NCBI GenBank assembly: GCA_946902985.2
Contig: OX336393.1
Coordinates: forward strand, 359,706,779 to 359,770,778
DNA from: Meconema thalassinum
Lineage: Eukaryota > Arthropoda > Insecta > Orthoptera > Tettigoniidae
Length of the DNA stretch: 64,000 nucleotides
Direction: 5' to 3'
Below, one piece after another: positions 23,541 to 32,689 of this stretch (the first letter of the stretch is position 1; each line of letters opens with the position of its first letter). The notes under the pieces are model-generated. The model was not told where the DNA came from. It searched no databases and saw only the letters and a program-made list of their open reading frames with translations. Made by a program: the position numbers and the translations under genes.

Positions 23541-23815
23541 AACCGAACACAGGACTCCGGGATCGCTAGGTACCTGCCTGGGGACTGGGTCCGAACCCGG
23601 TCGCCTGGGATGGAGCTTGGCGGACCGGAAAACACAATACAAACCGGACATTCACATATCACAGTTAACAATAACTTAAAACAGTATCCCCCCAACCCAA
23701 AATCACTCTCAAAACAATATTACAGGTTACAAGTACACTCAAAGGCTATCTGACAGTTTCCGCAGTCGAACACAGGACCTGTCGGCTCGTGACGGGCCTG
23801 CCTGGGGATTAGGCG
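23541..23815 (+). repeat. direct repeat after the gag ORF
   Basis: GAACACAGGACTCCGGGATC...GCCTGCCTGGGGA (23541-23586) recurs as GAACACAGGACCTGTCGGC...GCCTGCCTGGGGA (23769-23812). Both are GC-rich islands in otherwise AC-rich sequence. Confidence 0.7.
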
Positions 23816-24015
23816 AAAGCCTATCCATCGGGGTGGCGCGCCGCGGGCTGACGGGTCATTCTTTAGTCCATACACAACCTAATTTATTTTTTCCGAAACC
23901 CAAAATTAAATTATTAACTTCGTTTATGCTTGAATTTTAACTTTTAACACGTTTCAGAAATACAAAATTTACATCTTCACTTAAAAAGAGCTCAGAGACT
24001 GCGGAACTCAGATAG

Positions 24016-24322
24016 CCAATCACAGGCCAGGATTACAACGTCCGACTAACTTTTTCAACCAAATATCAATATTTCCGAACAAAACCTACTCTACATTACA
24101 GCCACATTTCCAAAATACACTTTTCGAACAAAAAATTAAAATTTTTATCATCAGGAACACCCAAAAACGGACCAAAACCAATTCACCAATCACAGCACAG
24201 TATAGACGCCCGCTCAGCCGGCATATTCGAATACAGCCAATCACAGCCCAGTAAACTCACAGCCCTTACAAATCATTCATTAAATCATTAATTCATCATT
24301 ATTCCCAAGTAGCGAGGCTTAT
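24016..24322 (+). promoter_or_regulatory. three CCAAT boxes and a TATA-like site
   Basis: CCAATCACAG occurs at 24016, 24186 and 24237 in near-identical context (AGCCAATCACAGGCCAG and similar), followed by TTATATATT at 24319-24327. This looks like a promoter facing the 3' end of the gag-only element. It is inferred from motifs only. Confidence 0.35.
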
Positions 24323-25420
24323 ATATTATTATTATTTTATTTTTAAACAAATTAACCTACTACAGGTCTTTTCAACAATTTCATACTATCGAACGCCAAC
24401 CCACTAGAGGTCTGTCTTCCTTCCTTAAGCTAAAACGTAACTTTTCAAATCATTTGATTATTATTATTATCACTAAGCTGAATCTACTGCAACGCCGGCC
24501 ATGGCGCACGTTTTACATATAAAGCCAGAACACCAGGCTAGTAACTAAAGAGCTCGACTGCTATGACAACTGTTTATTCCCCGAAAACTAAAATTAAATT
24601 TAATTAACAAATCTTTTATTTTATTCCACCTTATACCAAACAATTTCCTTTTAAGCGGCCGACACATCGCTTGCGGCGGTAAAACATTAAATTTAAACAA
24701 TCTTCAACTCATAAATTAAATTCAAAATTTCGTCCCTAAAATAAAAAACACCAGGCAGAGTAGCGCATAGACGCAACGGTACCTGGTCCCCTAGCGCTCG
24801 CTTCGCTCGCAGCCAGCGGCTTCAAAACCGATTAGCAGCAGCCTCAACAACATTTACACGTTTGTTCACCTTTTGGATTGACATAATGATGAAGAAAATG
24901 TTCAGGCACGTACTTCAGACACTAAGTTACTTGGTCACTCACTTTCGGGCCGAAAATTGCGGTTAAAAACTGCGGTTTGCGCGGGATAAAGCGGAGCATT
25001 CCTACAGGCCTCCACTGCCAGCCGCCATCTTTGCATTTAATGTAGATTTCATTAGAAATCTAACTATTGCAATGCGTAAATATCGACATATCTTCGCGTT
25101 TGAATACTACTCGTACACACTAATCTTCATGTAACAGTACATAACTCTAAGACCTACAAATATAAAAATCCAATTTGGCAACCATCCGAAATATTTAATC
25201 GGTTCTCAATATCTACAAATCTATTACAGCAATCAAACTGAAATTTAGTAAGTTGATAGTGGCAATTAACGTAAGTAGGATATATGAAAATAGGCTTTAG
25301 TTCATCACGAAACTACTTGTTATACTTGTGGTCACACCGTCCTTATGCAAGGTTTGGAACTGATGTGTAACTATCTAACAGTCTGTTGCTTCTTCACGCA
25401 AAATTTTATCTCCCGCAGAG

Positions 25421-26173
25421 ATGTTGGTTGGTTCCTCAGTTTAGGCCTTTAGGTGCTGTGACAACGCGGTCATGTAACCCCGTGTACTTTGGTTGTGTGT
25501 AGAATCTGTCTGATGAAAAAATGAAAATCCACAGCCTGCTTCCAGTCTCCGACCGGGTCAGGAATGGACTGAATGAAGCCCCTATCTAGCGGCGAGGATA
25601 TGAACTGTGCCGGCTGCCGAGGCTTGACGCACTCCTCTGGGGCAATGATTAAATGAATGACAGATGAAATGAAATGATAGTGGAGAGAGTTGCTGGAATG
25701 AAATTTTGACAGGAAAAACCGGAGTACCCGGAGAAAAACCTGTCTGCCTCCGTTTTGTCCAGCACAGATCTCACATGGAATGACCGGGATTTGAACCATG
25801 GACCCAGCGGTGAGAGTCCAGCGTGCTGCCGCCTAAGCCACGGAGGCTTGTTAATCTGTCTGATAAACAGTGTTAATTGTGATGATTGTATTAGTCTTTA
25901 ATTCAGGTAAGGACTTCAGACGGTCAATTTCAAGTATTAGTTCCTAATTTTGGTACCAGATACTACCATCAACGAAACCTAGCTGTGAACTTGGCAAGCA
26001 GATGCCAGCGTAACCAGTAACTTGCAACGAACGTTGGAACTTCCCCTCCAAAGGAAAGCATACTGAGGTTTTTTTTAGTGCTTTAAGAAAATACGACGAC
26101 TTCGGCCGGCTGTGAACCCGTGACCTTGGACATAGAAGTTCAGCATGCTACCAGTTACGTCACCGAAGCCGCT
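25421..26173 (-). mobile_element. SINE A with a SINE B inside
   Basis: The left end is the TTGGTTGG tail (minus-strand CCAACCAA) followed by the CCGTGTACTTTGG and AGAATCTGTCTGAT blocks; the right end is the tRNA head ending CCGAAGCCGC. The interior is interrupted by SINE B (25515-25852). Flanks TCCCGCAGAG (25411-25420) and TCCCACAGAG (26174-26183) are the target duplication with one mismatch. Confidence 0.85.
25515..25852 (-). mobile_element. SINE B nested in SINE A
   Basis: A tRNA-derived element in minus orientation. The head has a B box (inverted GGATTTGAACC) and an A box (inverted CGTGCTGCCGCCTAAGCCA), and the body shares the ACGGAGGCAGACAGG and CCTGACCCGGTCGGAG blocks with the copies at 33439 and 56022. 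It is flanked by the perfect 12-bp duplication AATCTGTCTGAT (25503-25514 and 25853-25864), which lies inside SINE A. Confidence 0.92.
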
Positions 26174-26604
26174 TCCCACAGAGTCAGATGGAAAACTGAA
26201 TGTGATCTCGTGATATGGCGTTGTCTTGGCAACCTCTGATAGCTTATCCCTCATCAATTTAGAAGCGTTGTCATGGTAACCTCTGATGGCTCTTGACATT
26301 ATCTTACAATTCCGAAATGATTTGTCTCATCCCTTGGCGTAATGGAGAGTCATATCTAAAATTCTTCCAGACAAAAGTTTTAGGTAATTATTAGGGGAAT
26401 ATCGTCCATTTTGTACGGTTATGATATTGTGCCTATTAAGGAAGATATGATTAATGTTTCCCGAAAAACCCACTTTTTCCACCCCTTGGGTCAATGATTG
26501 GTGCTTTCAAAATTCTTTTCACACATAAATTTTTGGCACTTATCCGACACATAGTATGAACTTTGAATGGATTCGATATTTCATGTTTTAAGAGAGTTAG
26601 CGTG

Positions 26605-27141
26605 GCTGGTTCGGTGGCGTAGTAGGTAGCATGCTGAGCTTCTATGCCCAAGATCGCGGGTTCAAATCCGGCCGAAGTCGTCGGATTTTTAAGAGCGTTA
26701 AAAATCCCTCAGTATGCCTTCCTTCGGAGGGGAAGTAAAGCCGGCGATCCCATGTCGTAGAGTTATGGCATGTTAAAGAACCTTCCAATAATTACACCTG
26801 TGTGAAGCTAAATTGTTTAGGTTAAGAATGTAAACAACGCTCTTAGGTTCCTACGTTCGTTGCCAAGAGCCGACTGCAGTGGCGTCTGGTAGCTAAGTTC
26901 TGAACTAGTAGTCGTTGACGATGGCGATTGGCAGCAAAATTAGGAACTACTTGAAAAATTCAAAAGTCTGCTGTCCTTACATGCATTAAATAACAGATAA
27001 CACACACTATTACAGTCATCACAATTAACACCGGTTATCAGACAGATTCTACACACACCCAAAGTACACGGGGCTACATGACCGCGTTGTCGCTGCCCCT
27101 AAACTTAAGAGCCAACCAACCAACCAACCAACCAACCAACC
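26605..27141 (+). mobile_element. SINE A, full length with 12-bp target duplication
   Basis: The head GGTTCGGTGGCGTAGTAGG...GCGGGTTCAAATCCGGCC folds like a tRNA, with A box, B box and a matching acceptor stem. The body holds CCTTCCTTCGGAGGGGAAG, GACTGCAGTGGCG and the CCGGTTATCAGACAG block. The tail is (CCAA)n. Flanks AGAGTTAGCGTG at 26593-26604 and 27142-27153 are identical. This is one of the best-defined SINE copies here. Confidence 0.93.
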
Positions 27142-27397
27142 AGAGTTAGCGTGATATTTCACTTTTTCGAAAAATCCCCTCATTTTCACCCCCTTTGACC
27201 GATTTTGACCATTATCGAACTGGACCGATAATGAAAAGGGATACATATTATGTAAAAAATTCAAAGTGATTGGTGCAATATTACGGCAGTTATCGTGTCC
27301 ACAAGAAACTGATATATATATATATACATAGGCTACATATATACATAAATTATATATAAACATTTGAACTGACGGTGGTTTTGGGGTCTGGGGGATG

Positions 27398-27640
27398 TGA
27401 AACGCAAAGATATATGTCGATATTTACGCAATTCAATACAGTAGTTAGATTTCTAATGAAATCTACATAAATAACTCAAGTGCTTCAGTAGATGTTTTAT
27501 AATGCAGCACAACAATAAATAAATGAACACAAAATCCTTATATTAATTACTAAGAATACGAGTATAATTTTAAGCTGTACTTGAGTATAAGTAAAAGGTA
27601 ATTTCCATAAGAGGGACCAGCATCTCCAAAGTGAATGGGA
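27398..27640 (+). repeat. repeat Z, uninterrupted copy
   Basis: From CGCAAAGATATATGTCG through AAATCTACATAAATAACTC to CATCTCCAAAGTGAATGGG it matches the joined halves of the Z copy in the nest. It gives the pre-insertion sequence of the LINE target site. Confidence 0.8.
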
Positions 27641-27861
27641 CATATTAGAATTATTGCTACAGCAGAAAAGCTTGTAATTTTACGTGAATTGCATCATCTT
27701 AAAAAAAGCGATGGCAATTTATTTGTGATGATGTTCAATATAACGAGTAATCATTCCAGCCAAAATTGCTGCTTTGAATTTGTAGGAATGTACTATTGAA
27801 TTGCAAGAGAGGTTATTTTATCCACTGTCAAATACGTCTTAGATAAAACAAACATACAAGA

Positions 27862-28010
27862 AGGAAGGAAGGAAGATTGTAGTTTTACGTGACCGTGAAT
27901 CTTGTGATTATGAGCCACGGGACCTCCTTTTTACGTGGAATCCCAACCACAGGACATGGCATTTCACTTCGAAAATCTCACATGCATTGACCGGGAATCG
28001 AACCCGGACC
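27862..28010 (-). mobile_element. SINE F (tRNA-related, diverged)
   Basis: The inverted B box GGGAATCGAACCC at 27991 and the block CACGGGACCTCC / TTTACGTGGAATCC are shared with the fragment at 52799-52895. Confidence 0.6.
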
Positions 28011-28636
28011 GAAAACAAACATACAACCAAAATAACTAATGTTTCCATAAAGGGCCCACCAAGGAAGATGAATGTGGAATGGGACTATCTACATTCATTT
28101 GTTAAACAAATCTCAAAAGAAAAGAATGCAGTTTATGGTTGTTTAAAGAGAGTTTTTAAATTTAAAAAAACTGTTAGTTCTATAGTAAATTTTATAGTAA
28201 TTTAATTTTCTGACAGAAGTTTATAATTAGATGCATAACTTTGTACGTTGACCCGATATAGGCCGAAGTAGGCTCAAACATGCACTCAAGTTTACCGAAC
28301 AACTTCATGAATTGACTAGTAGGAGATAGCCTTTTAAATGATTTAACCATTTTGAATGAGATAATACGTATCATTTTTGTTTAATGTTTTCAAAAATGAT
28401 GGCTTTAAAGGTGATAATATTGAGGACTTTTTAGCGTGAGTTATATTTTATTAAAATTGTCAAAAAGGAAATACATACTAATTGTATTATTCTACTATCT
28501 CTGATTTTACATCGTTATATTTAAGAATAGTTTCAGTATACTATTACAACTTAATGTCAATAGAAGTAGAGTACTGCATTTACATTTTTATATTAAAGTA
28601 CATACCGCGATACGTACTTAAATAAGGAACTCTTTA
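28011..28636. other. intergenic, unrecognised
   Basis: AT-rich sequence with no recognisable gene or repeat family. Confidence 0.3.
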
Positions 28637-29055
28637 GTGTAGTCCAGGGGTCTCCAAACTTTCCAGCCTTAGGGCCATACTAATTACTCCAGTAAGTTCC
28701 GAGGGCCAAAACCATATTATCATTGTTGCCGGTGGTAAAAAGTGAAATAGTCCACTGATGAAAAAAAAGTCCGAAAAAGTACGCAACGTTGAAAGAAGGC
28801 TGCAAATCGTACTAAAGTCCGCAAAACGGCAACACTGCATATTATTAATTTTCCTGTCATTATCTGTAATTTCTAGATTAGTCGTAGAGTACGAGTCATG
28901 AGGAGTAACGTGACACGACATCTGGTGGACACAAGCGGAAATAGGTAGTACCTTCTATCGCTAACAGATGGCGCTAATAGCACGTACAGAGTAATCTCGT
29001 TGGTTCGAGAGAGTTCTGGTGTCTTCCACTCACTTCTAGATGGCAGTAATTGGAA

Positions 29056-29092
29056 TATATAAGAAGGCTAGTTGCGCAACCACAAGTCAGTT
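29056..29092 (+). promoter_or_regulatory. hAT core promoter: TATA box and TCAGTT initiator
   Basis: TATATAAG at 29056-29063 is followed by the arthropod initiator TCAGTT at 29087-29092. The A of the initiator is 33 bases after the start of the TATA box, the normal distance. The transposase ATG lies about 130 bases downstream. Confidence 0.7.
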
Positions 29093-29220
29093 CCTATGAC
29101 ACTGTTGTGAAATAAAATAGTGCGTACCTCCTTAAAACGTGTTTGTACGTGTTTAAGTTTAAGACATCTTTGTAACAGTATTTTGATTTGAATTGTTGCT
29201 TTTGTGTGTGATTTAGTAGT

Positions 29221-31008
29221 ATGGAAAAGAAGCGAAAAATTAATAGTGAATGCAGAAAATTCAAAGATGAGTGGAACATTCAGTATTTCGTAATTGAGTC
29301 CAGTAACAAGGCGCTATGTTTGATTTGCAATGAAAGCATAGCCGTTCTCAAGGAATATAACATTAAACATCATTATGAAACAAAACATTTTCAAAATTAC
29401 TCAAAATATACAGGAAGTTTGCGGACAGAAAAATTCGAAGCTATGAAGCGCGGATTGAAATCGCAGCAATCTTCATTTACAAAACTCAAAACCGAACAAG
29501 AGGCTGCAACTCGTGCCAGCTTTCGTGTGGCTCTTGAAATTGCAAAACGTGGAAAACCATTCACCGATGGAGAAATGATCAAAGAATGCATAATTGCAGC
29601 AGCCGAAGAAATGTGCCCTGAAAAGGTAAATTTATTAAAAACTGTCAGTATGTCAGCAAACACTGTGGCTCGAAGGGTAGAAAACATCGCTGAAAATATA
29701 TCCTCTCAACTGTTCGACAAAAATGGAGATGTTGAGTGGTTTTCTTTGGTCTTGGATGAGTCAACGGATGTGTCAGATACTGCTCAGGTGTTGATTTATA
29801 TTCGAGGAGTAGATAAAAGCTATGAAGTGCATGAAGAACTTCTTGATATGTATAGTATTCATGGCACAACTACTGGTACAGATATTTTTAAAGGAGTTGA
29901 AATTGCCATTAATCAAAAGAACATTCGATGGAAAAACTTGAAATGTATTACAACTGATGGAGGCAAAAACATGAGTGGGAAAGATAAAGGGGTGGTCGCT
30001 CTTGTGTCAAAGGCTGTAGAAAATGACGGTGGTTCAAAACCATTAGTCTTACATTGTATCATTCATCAACAGTCTTTGTGCGGAAAATGTTTGGATATGT
30101 TTGAAGTTCTGAAACCAGTCATATCAACTGTTAATTTTATGAGATCTTTTGGGCTGAATCACCGACAATTCCTTGAAGAGATTGGAGAAAATGACTTACC
30201 TTATCATACTGCCGTACGTTGGCTTAGTTGTGGGAAAGTCCTTCAGCGCTTTTTTGAACTTCGAGCAGTGATCGAAAATTTTTTGAATGAAAAGCATCGC
30301 CCTCTTACTGAATTACAAAACAACGCATGGCTGTGGAAGTTAGCATTCCATGTTGATTTGACAAAACATGTGAACGAACTGAATTTGAGATTGCAAGGAG
30401 AAAACCAGCATCTTCCTGATTTATACACTAATATCAAATCATTCCGGAAGAAATTGATACTGTTACAATCACAACTACGAAGTAAATGTTTTTCACATTT
30501 TAATACATGTGAAATATTCAGCCACACCACTGAGACTGAGTTTCCTTTCGATTTTGCGATCGAAACTTTGAGTGCTTTGAAAATAAATTTTGATACTCGT
30601 TTCTCGGACTTCGATGCCTTTGCGAATCAAATTAAGATTTTTCAGGATCCTTTTGATACTGACATTGAAACCCTAGCCCCGGAACTTCAAATGGAAATGA
30701 TTGAACTACAGTGCAGTGATATAATTAAGAACAAATATCAAAACTCATCTTTATTGGAATTTTATAAGAGTCTTCCACTGACACAATTTGATAATTTGCA
30801 TAAATTTGCTCGTGGGCTGTTTTCTGTTCTTGGTACTACTTATTTGTGTGAGAAGACCTTCTCCAAAATGAAGTACACAAAATTTTTTTACAGATCTAAA
30901 TTAACTGATGAGCATCTTAAATCTCTTTTAATAATTGGTACAAGTAAAATTAGTCCACAACTACAAACTATTGTCAGTGGAAAATCTCAATTACATAAAT
31001 CTCATTAG
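29221..31008 (+). CDS. hAT transposase (GTF2IRD2/ZBED-like), intact
   Basis: The 595-aa protein would cut and join the element's ends in the nucleus. The N-terminus has a BED-like zinc finger (C33, C36, then H50/H51 and H56). The RNase H-fold catalytic region shows LVLDEST (D179) and CITTDGG (D246), the two Asp positions of the hAT DDE triad. The C-terminus has the dimerisation region with CEKTFSKMK and LTDEHLKSLLII, where the third acidic residue usually lies. It resembles the Charlie-type family that also gave rise to vertebrate GTF2IRD2 C-termini. The ATG at 29221 is the first after the predicted start site. No stop or shift is present. A domesticated gene is unlikely, since the terminal repeats and target duplication are intact. 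Confidence 0.92.
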   Translation: MEKKRKINSECRKFKDEWNIQYFVIESSNKALCLICNESIAVLKEYNIKHHYETKHFQNYSKYTGSLRTEKFEAMKRGLKSQQSSFTKLKTEQEAATRASFRVALEIAKRGKPFTDGEMIKECIIAAAEEMCPEKVNLLKTVSMSANTVARRVENIAENISSQLFDKNGDVEWFSLVLDESTDVSDTAQVLIYIRGVDKSYEVHEELLDMYSIHGTTTGTDIFKGVEIAINQKNIRWKNLKCITTDGGKNMSGKDKGVVALVSKAVENDGGSKPLVLHCIIHQQSLCGKCLDMFEVLKPVISTVNFMRSFGLNHRQFLEEIGENDLPYHTAVRWLSCGKVLQRFFELRAVIENFLNEKHRPLTELQNNAWLWKLAFHVDLTKHVNELNLRLQGENQHLPDLYTNIKSFRKKLILLQSQLRSKCFSHFNTCEIFSHTTETEFPFDFAIETLSALKINFDTRFSDFDAFANQIKIFQDPFDTDIETLAPELQMEMIELQCSDIIKNKYQNSSLLEFYKSLPLTQFDNLHKFARGLFSVLGTTYLCEKTFSKMKYTKFFYRSKLTDEHLKSLLIIGTSKISPQLQTIVSGKSQLHKSH

Positions 31009-31580
31009 TATTTCATATGTCTGCATGTTATACATGTCTTTACTCATTACAATTCTGTGTTTCTTTATCCAACTTATCACAAAAACAATAACAATAAGCC
31101 TACAACAATGTTATGAGTAGTTAGCCCATGACCATATCAATGTAGATGTCATATTAATAATTATTCAACATAAAATTAGAATACTTCAGTAAACTAAATT
31201 TAATTTGCTATAAAAAAATATGTTCTCTAAAAGGAGTTTTCAAGTATGCTAGCTCTCCGCGGGCCGGACAAAATCTGTCCGCGGGCAGGATGTGGCCCCC
31301 GGGCCGTAGTTTGGAGACCCCTGGTGTAGTCGATGACGTCACGGATGACGTACGGACGTTGATATTGGTTTGTTTGATGTTGTGGCTTGAATTGCCACCA
31401 TTTTGGTCAGATTTATGGAGTTTCAAACAGTGCGTCGTTCCATGCCGATGCTGACACATGTGCTCAAGGGCGAGGTTTGAGTATGAGTTTCGAATGTTCA
31501 TGAATTAATTTTAGCTGTTCAATGTCATTGGAAAGTTGCACTGTGCTCTTCTTAAGCCTTAGAGAGACAAAGCCATTGGA

Positions 31581-31920
31581 TGACTATCTGAATAAAACCA
31601 TTGGCCGCTACTAGGTTAGATGACTAGCTGGATAAAACCATTGGCCGCTACTAGGTTAGACGACTATCTGGACCAAACCATTGGTCGCTATTATTTTAGA
31701 CGACGGTCTGGGCGAAACCATTGGCCGCTACTAGGTTAGACGACCATCTGGACCAAACCATTGGTCGCTATTAGGTTAGACGACGGTCTGGGCGAAACCA
31801 TTGGTCGCTACTAGGTTACATGACAATCTGGGCCCTACCATTGGCCGCTACTAGGTTAGACGACTATCTGGACGGAACCATTGGCCACTACTTGGTTAGA
31901 CGACAGCCTGGACAAAAATT
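31581..31920. repeat. 40-bp tandem array, about 8.5 copies
   Basis: Units of exactly 40 bases start at 31581 and repeat to 31900, followed by half a unit. Each has TGACTATCTGGA-like sequence, then AAACCATTGGCCGCTACTAG and GTTAGA. The central CCATTGG is palindromic around an inverted CCAAT (ATTGG). The array ends about 1.3 kb upstream of the cuticular gene's start. Confidence 0.92.
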
Positions 31921-32132
31921 ACTCCTTGTACAGTGCTACAGAAAGGGCGTAAGATCCAGGTTAGATTTTCGTTTGTATGTAAAGACTTATTAACACAGAA
32001 TTTAATATGTATGCTTCGTTTAAATCTTCAGTGTCGTCCATGAACGTCCTGGATGCTACCATTTTAAGTCTAGGAGAATTGAGTAGTGTAACGTATAGCG
32101 AAATATACTACTCCCTATTTTTAAGGAGGTAA

Positions 32133-32686
32133 ACAATTGAATCACTCGTTGTTGAAAGGCACTAAGTCCACATTTTTGATAAATTCATTTCACCGCGGTT
32201 TTGCGTCCTAGGATGCAAGATGCATGTTTTTGTGTTGAACGGAACCATGTCCTGGCAGCGCTTGTGCTATTACCACAGCCGTCAAGTTAGATATTTTGTG
32301 TTGAAAGGAACTTAGTCCAGCAGTTAGTGCGTTTCAACACGAAGAAAATAACAGTTATTACTTTCATGTTACCATTTTTTCAGGCTTCCGTATACTATGT
32401 TCATGTGGAAATAAAGGAAATAAACTATGAATGTGAATGATATTCCTCGCTCAAAGGTTCTCCTTGTTCAATGTTGAAACGGACTAAGTCCAGTTACGTA
32501 TTTTGCCAATAAAATTGTTAGTAACATACGGAACAATGCTATTTTGGTTTTATTTTATAGGTGTTGTGTGCATTTAAACTAGGTCTCATATTCCAGTACA
32601 AGAGCGGAAATACAGGTGTTGTGTTTACCTCAAAACTTTAAAAATTGGACTTAGTGCCTTTTAACAACGAGCGATTCAATTGTATT
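32133..32686. mobile_element. MITE with ~42-bp terminal inverted repeats
   Basis: The left end CAATTGAATCACTCGTTGTT... and the inverse of the right end (CAATTGAATCGCTCGTTGTT...) pair over about 42 bases, ending AAGGCACTAAGTCCA. Variants of TGTTGAAAGGAACTTAGTCC recur inside at 32300 and 32470, so the terminal motif is repeated internally. There is no ORF. The exact termini and target duplication are uncertain. Confidence 0.8.
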
Positions 32687-32689
32687 TTG

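Larger units (their letters stand above)
21785..24840 (+). mobile_element. gag-only retroelement inserted in LINE ORF1
   Basis: The direct repeat GCCTCAACAACA at 21773-21784 and 24841-24852 flanks 3056 bases that interrupt an otherwise continuous LINE ORF1, so the borders are firm. The plus strand carries a CCHC gag-like ORF (22300-23527) and no reverse transcriptase, endonuclease or integrase. The remaining 1.3 kb is C-rich and G-poor, has three CCAAT boxes and a TATA-like stretch, and ends ...GATTAGCAGCA with no poly(A). Target duplication length suits target-primed insertion. No terminal repeats are visible. It is a non-autonomous element of unclear family. Confidence 0.8.
21108..24884 (-). 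pseudogene. LINE ORF1 (coiled-coil/RRM type), interrupted by a retroelement
   Basis: The first 14 codons run from the ATG at 24884 to the insertion target. After the inserted element the same frame resumes at 21772 with MADFEARL and then meets a TAG. It continues as a Leu/Glu-heptad coiled coil (LAVLKEELSKLEWRLNHHEEQ), EQYSRRNCLLIHGI (typical of L1-like ORF1 RRM proteins) and RHIIVKFLRYHERDRIW. A shift in an A-run near 21278 precedes the C-terminus (ARDHFGPTRVWTQDG), and the stop is at 21108-21110. The product would be an RNA-binding chaperone of the retrotransposition particle. Confidence 0.8.
17853..25034 (-). mobile_element. CR1/Jockey-group LINE, full length but interrupted
   Basis: The minus-strand element starts at 25034 (GCAAAGATGGCGGC) and ends in a (TAA)n tail at 17853-17878 after a final AATAAAGGC. 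It has ORF1 (RRM/coiled-coil type) and ORF2 (AP endonuclease plus RT). Without the 3.07-kb insertion in ORF1 it would be about 4.1 kb. The empty site is known from the Z copy at 27398, which reads straight through; a short TAAAT-type duplication fits the target. Stops and frame changes in both ORFs show it is inactive. Confidence 0.88.
17674..25097 (-). mobile_element. repeat Z, split by a LINE
   Basis: The parts 17674-17852 and 25035-25097 together match the continuous ~240-bp Z copy at 27398-27640. Read on the minus strand: GATATGTCGATATTTACGC, then AGTTAGATTTCTAATG, then AATAACTCAAGTGCTTCAG, ending GAGGGACCAGCATCTCC. Z has no ORF and no obvious terminal inverted repeat. It sits inside repeat R copy 2. 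Confidence 0.85.
16354..25296 (+). mobile_element. repeat R copy 2, split by a nested insertion
   Basis: The left part (16354-17673) and right part (25098-25296) align with successive portions of R copy 1. Motifs lie near 16588, 16733, 16879 (degenerate), 17025, 17171, 17318, 17464 and 17611, and the ninth (TTTGGCAACC) at 25173. The gap falls inside the eighth unit, between ATCATGCAATTGA and GTTTGAATACTAC, where copy 1 reads TCATGCGATTGAAGTTTGAA. The right terminus has GAAAATAGGCTT. Everything between 17674 and 25097 is later insertion. Confidence 0.85.
28645..31323 (+). mobile_element. complete hAT transposon
   Basis: The ends are inverted repeats starting CAGGGGTCTCCAAACT (28645-28660, and its inverse at 31308-31323). 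The 8-bp target duplication GTGTAGTC is perfect (28637-28644 and 31324-31331). These features, the CAGGG-type terminus and the encoded transposase are diagnostic of hAT (Charlie-like). The 2679-bp element has its own TATA and initiator and an unbroken 595-aa ORF. Nothing visible rules out activity. Confidence 0.95.
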
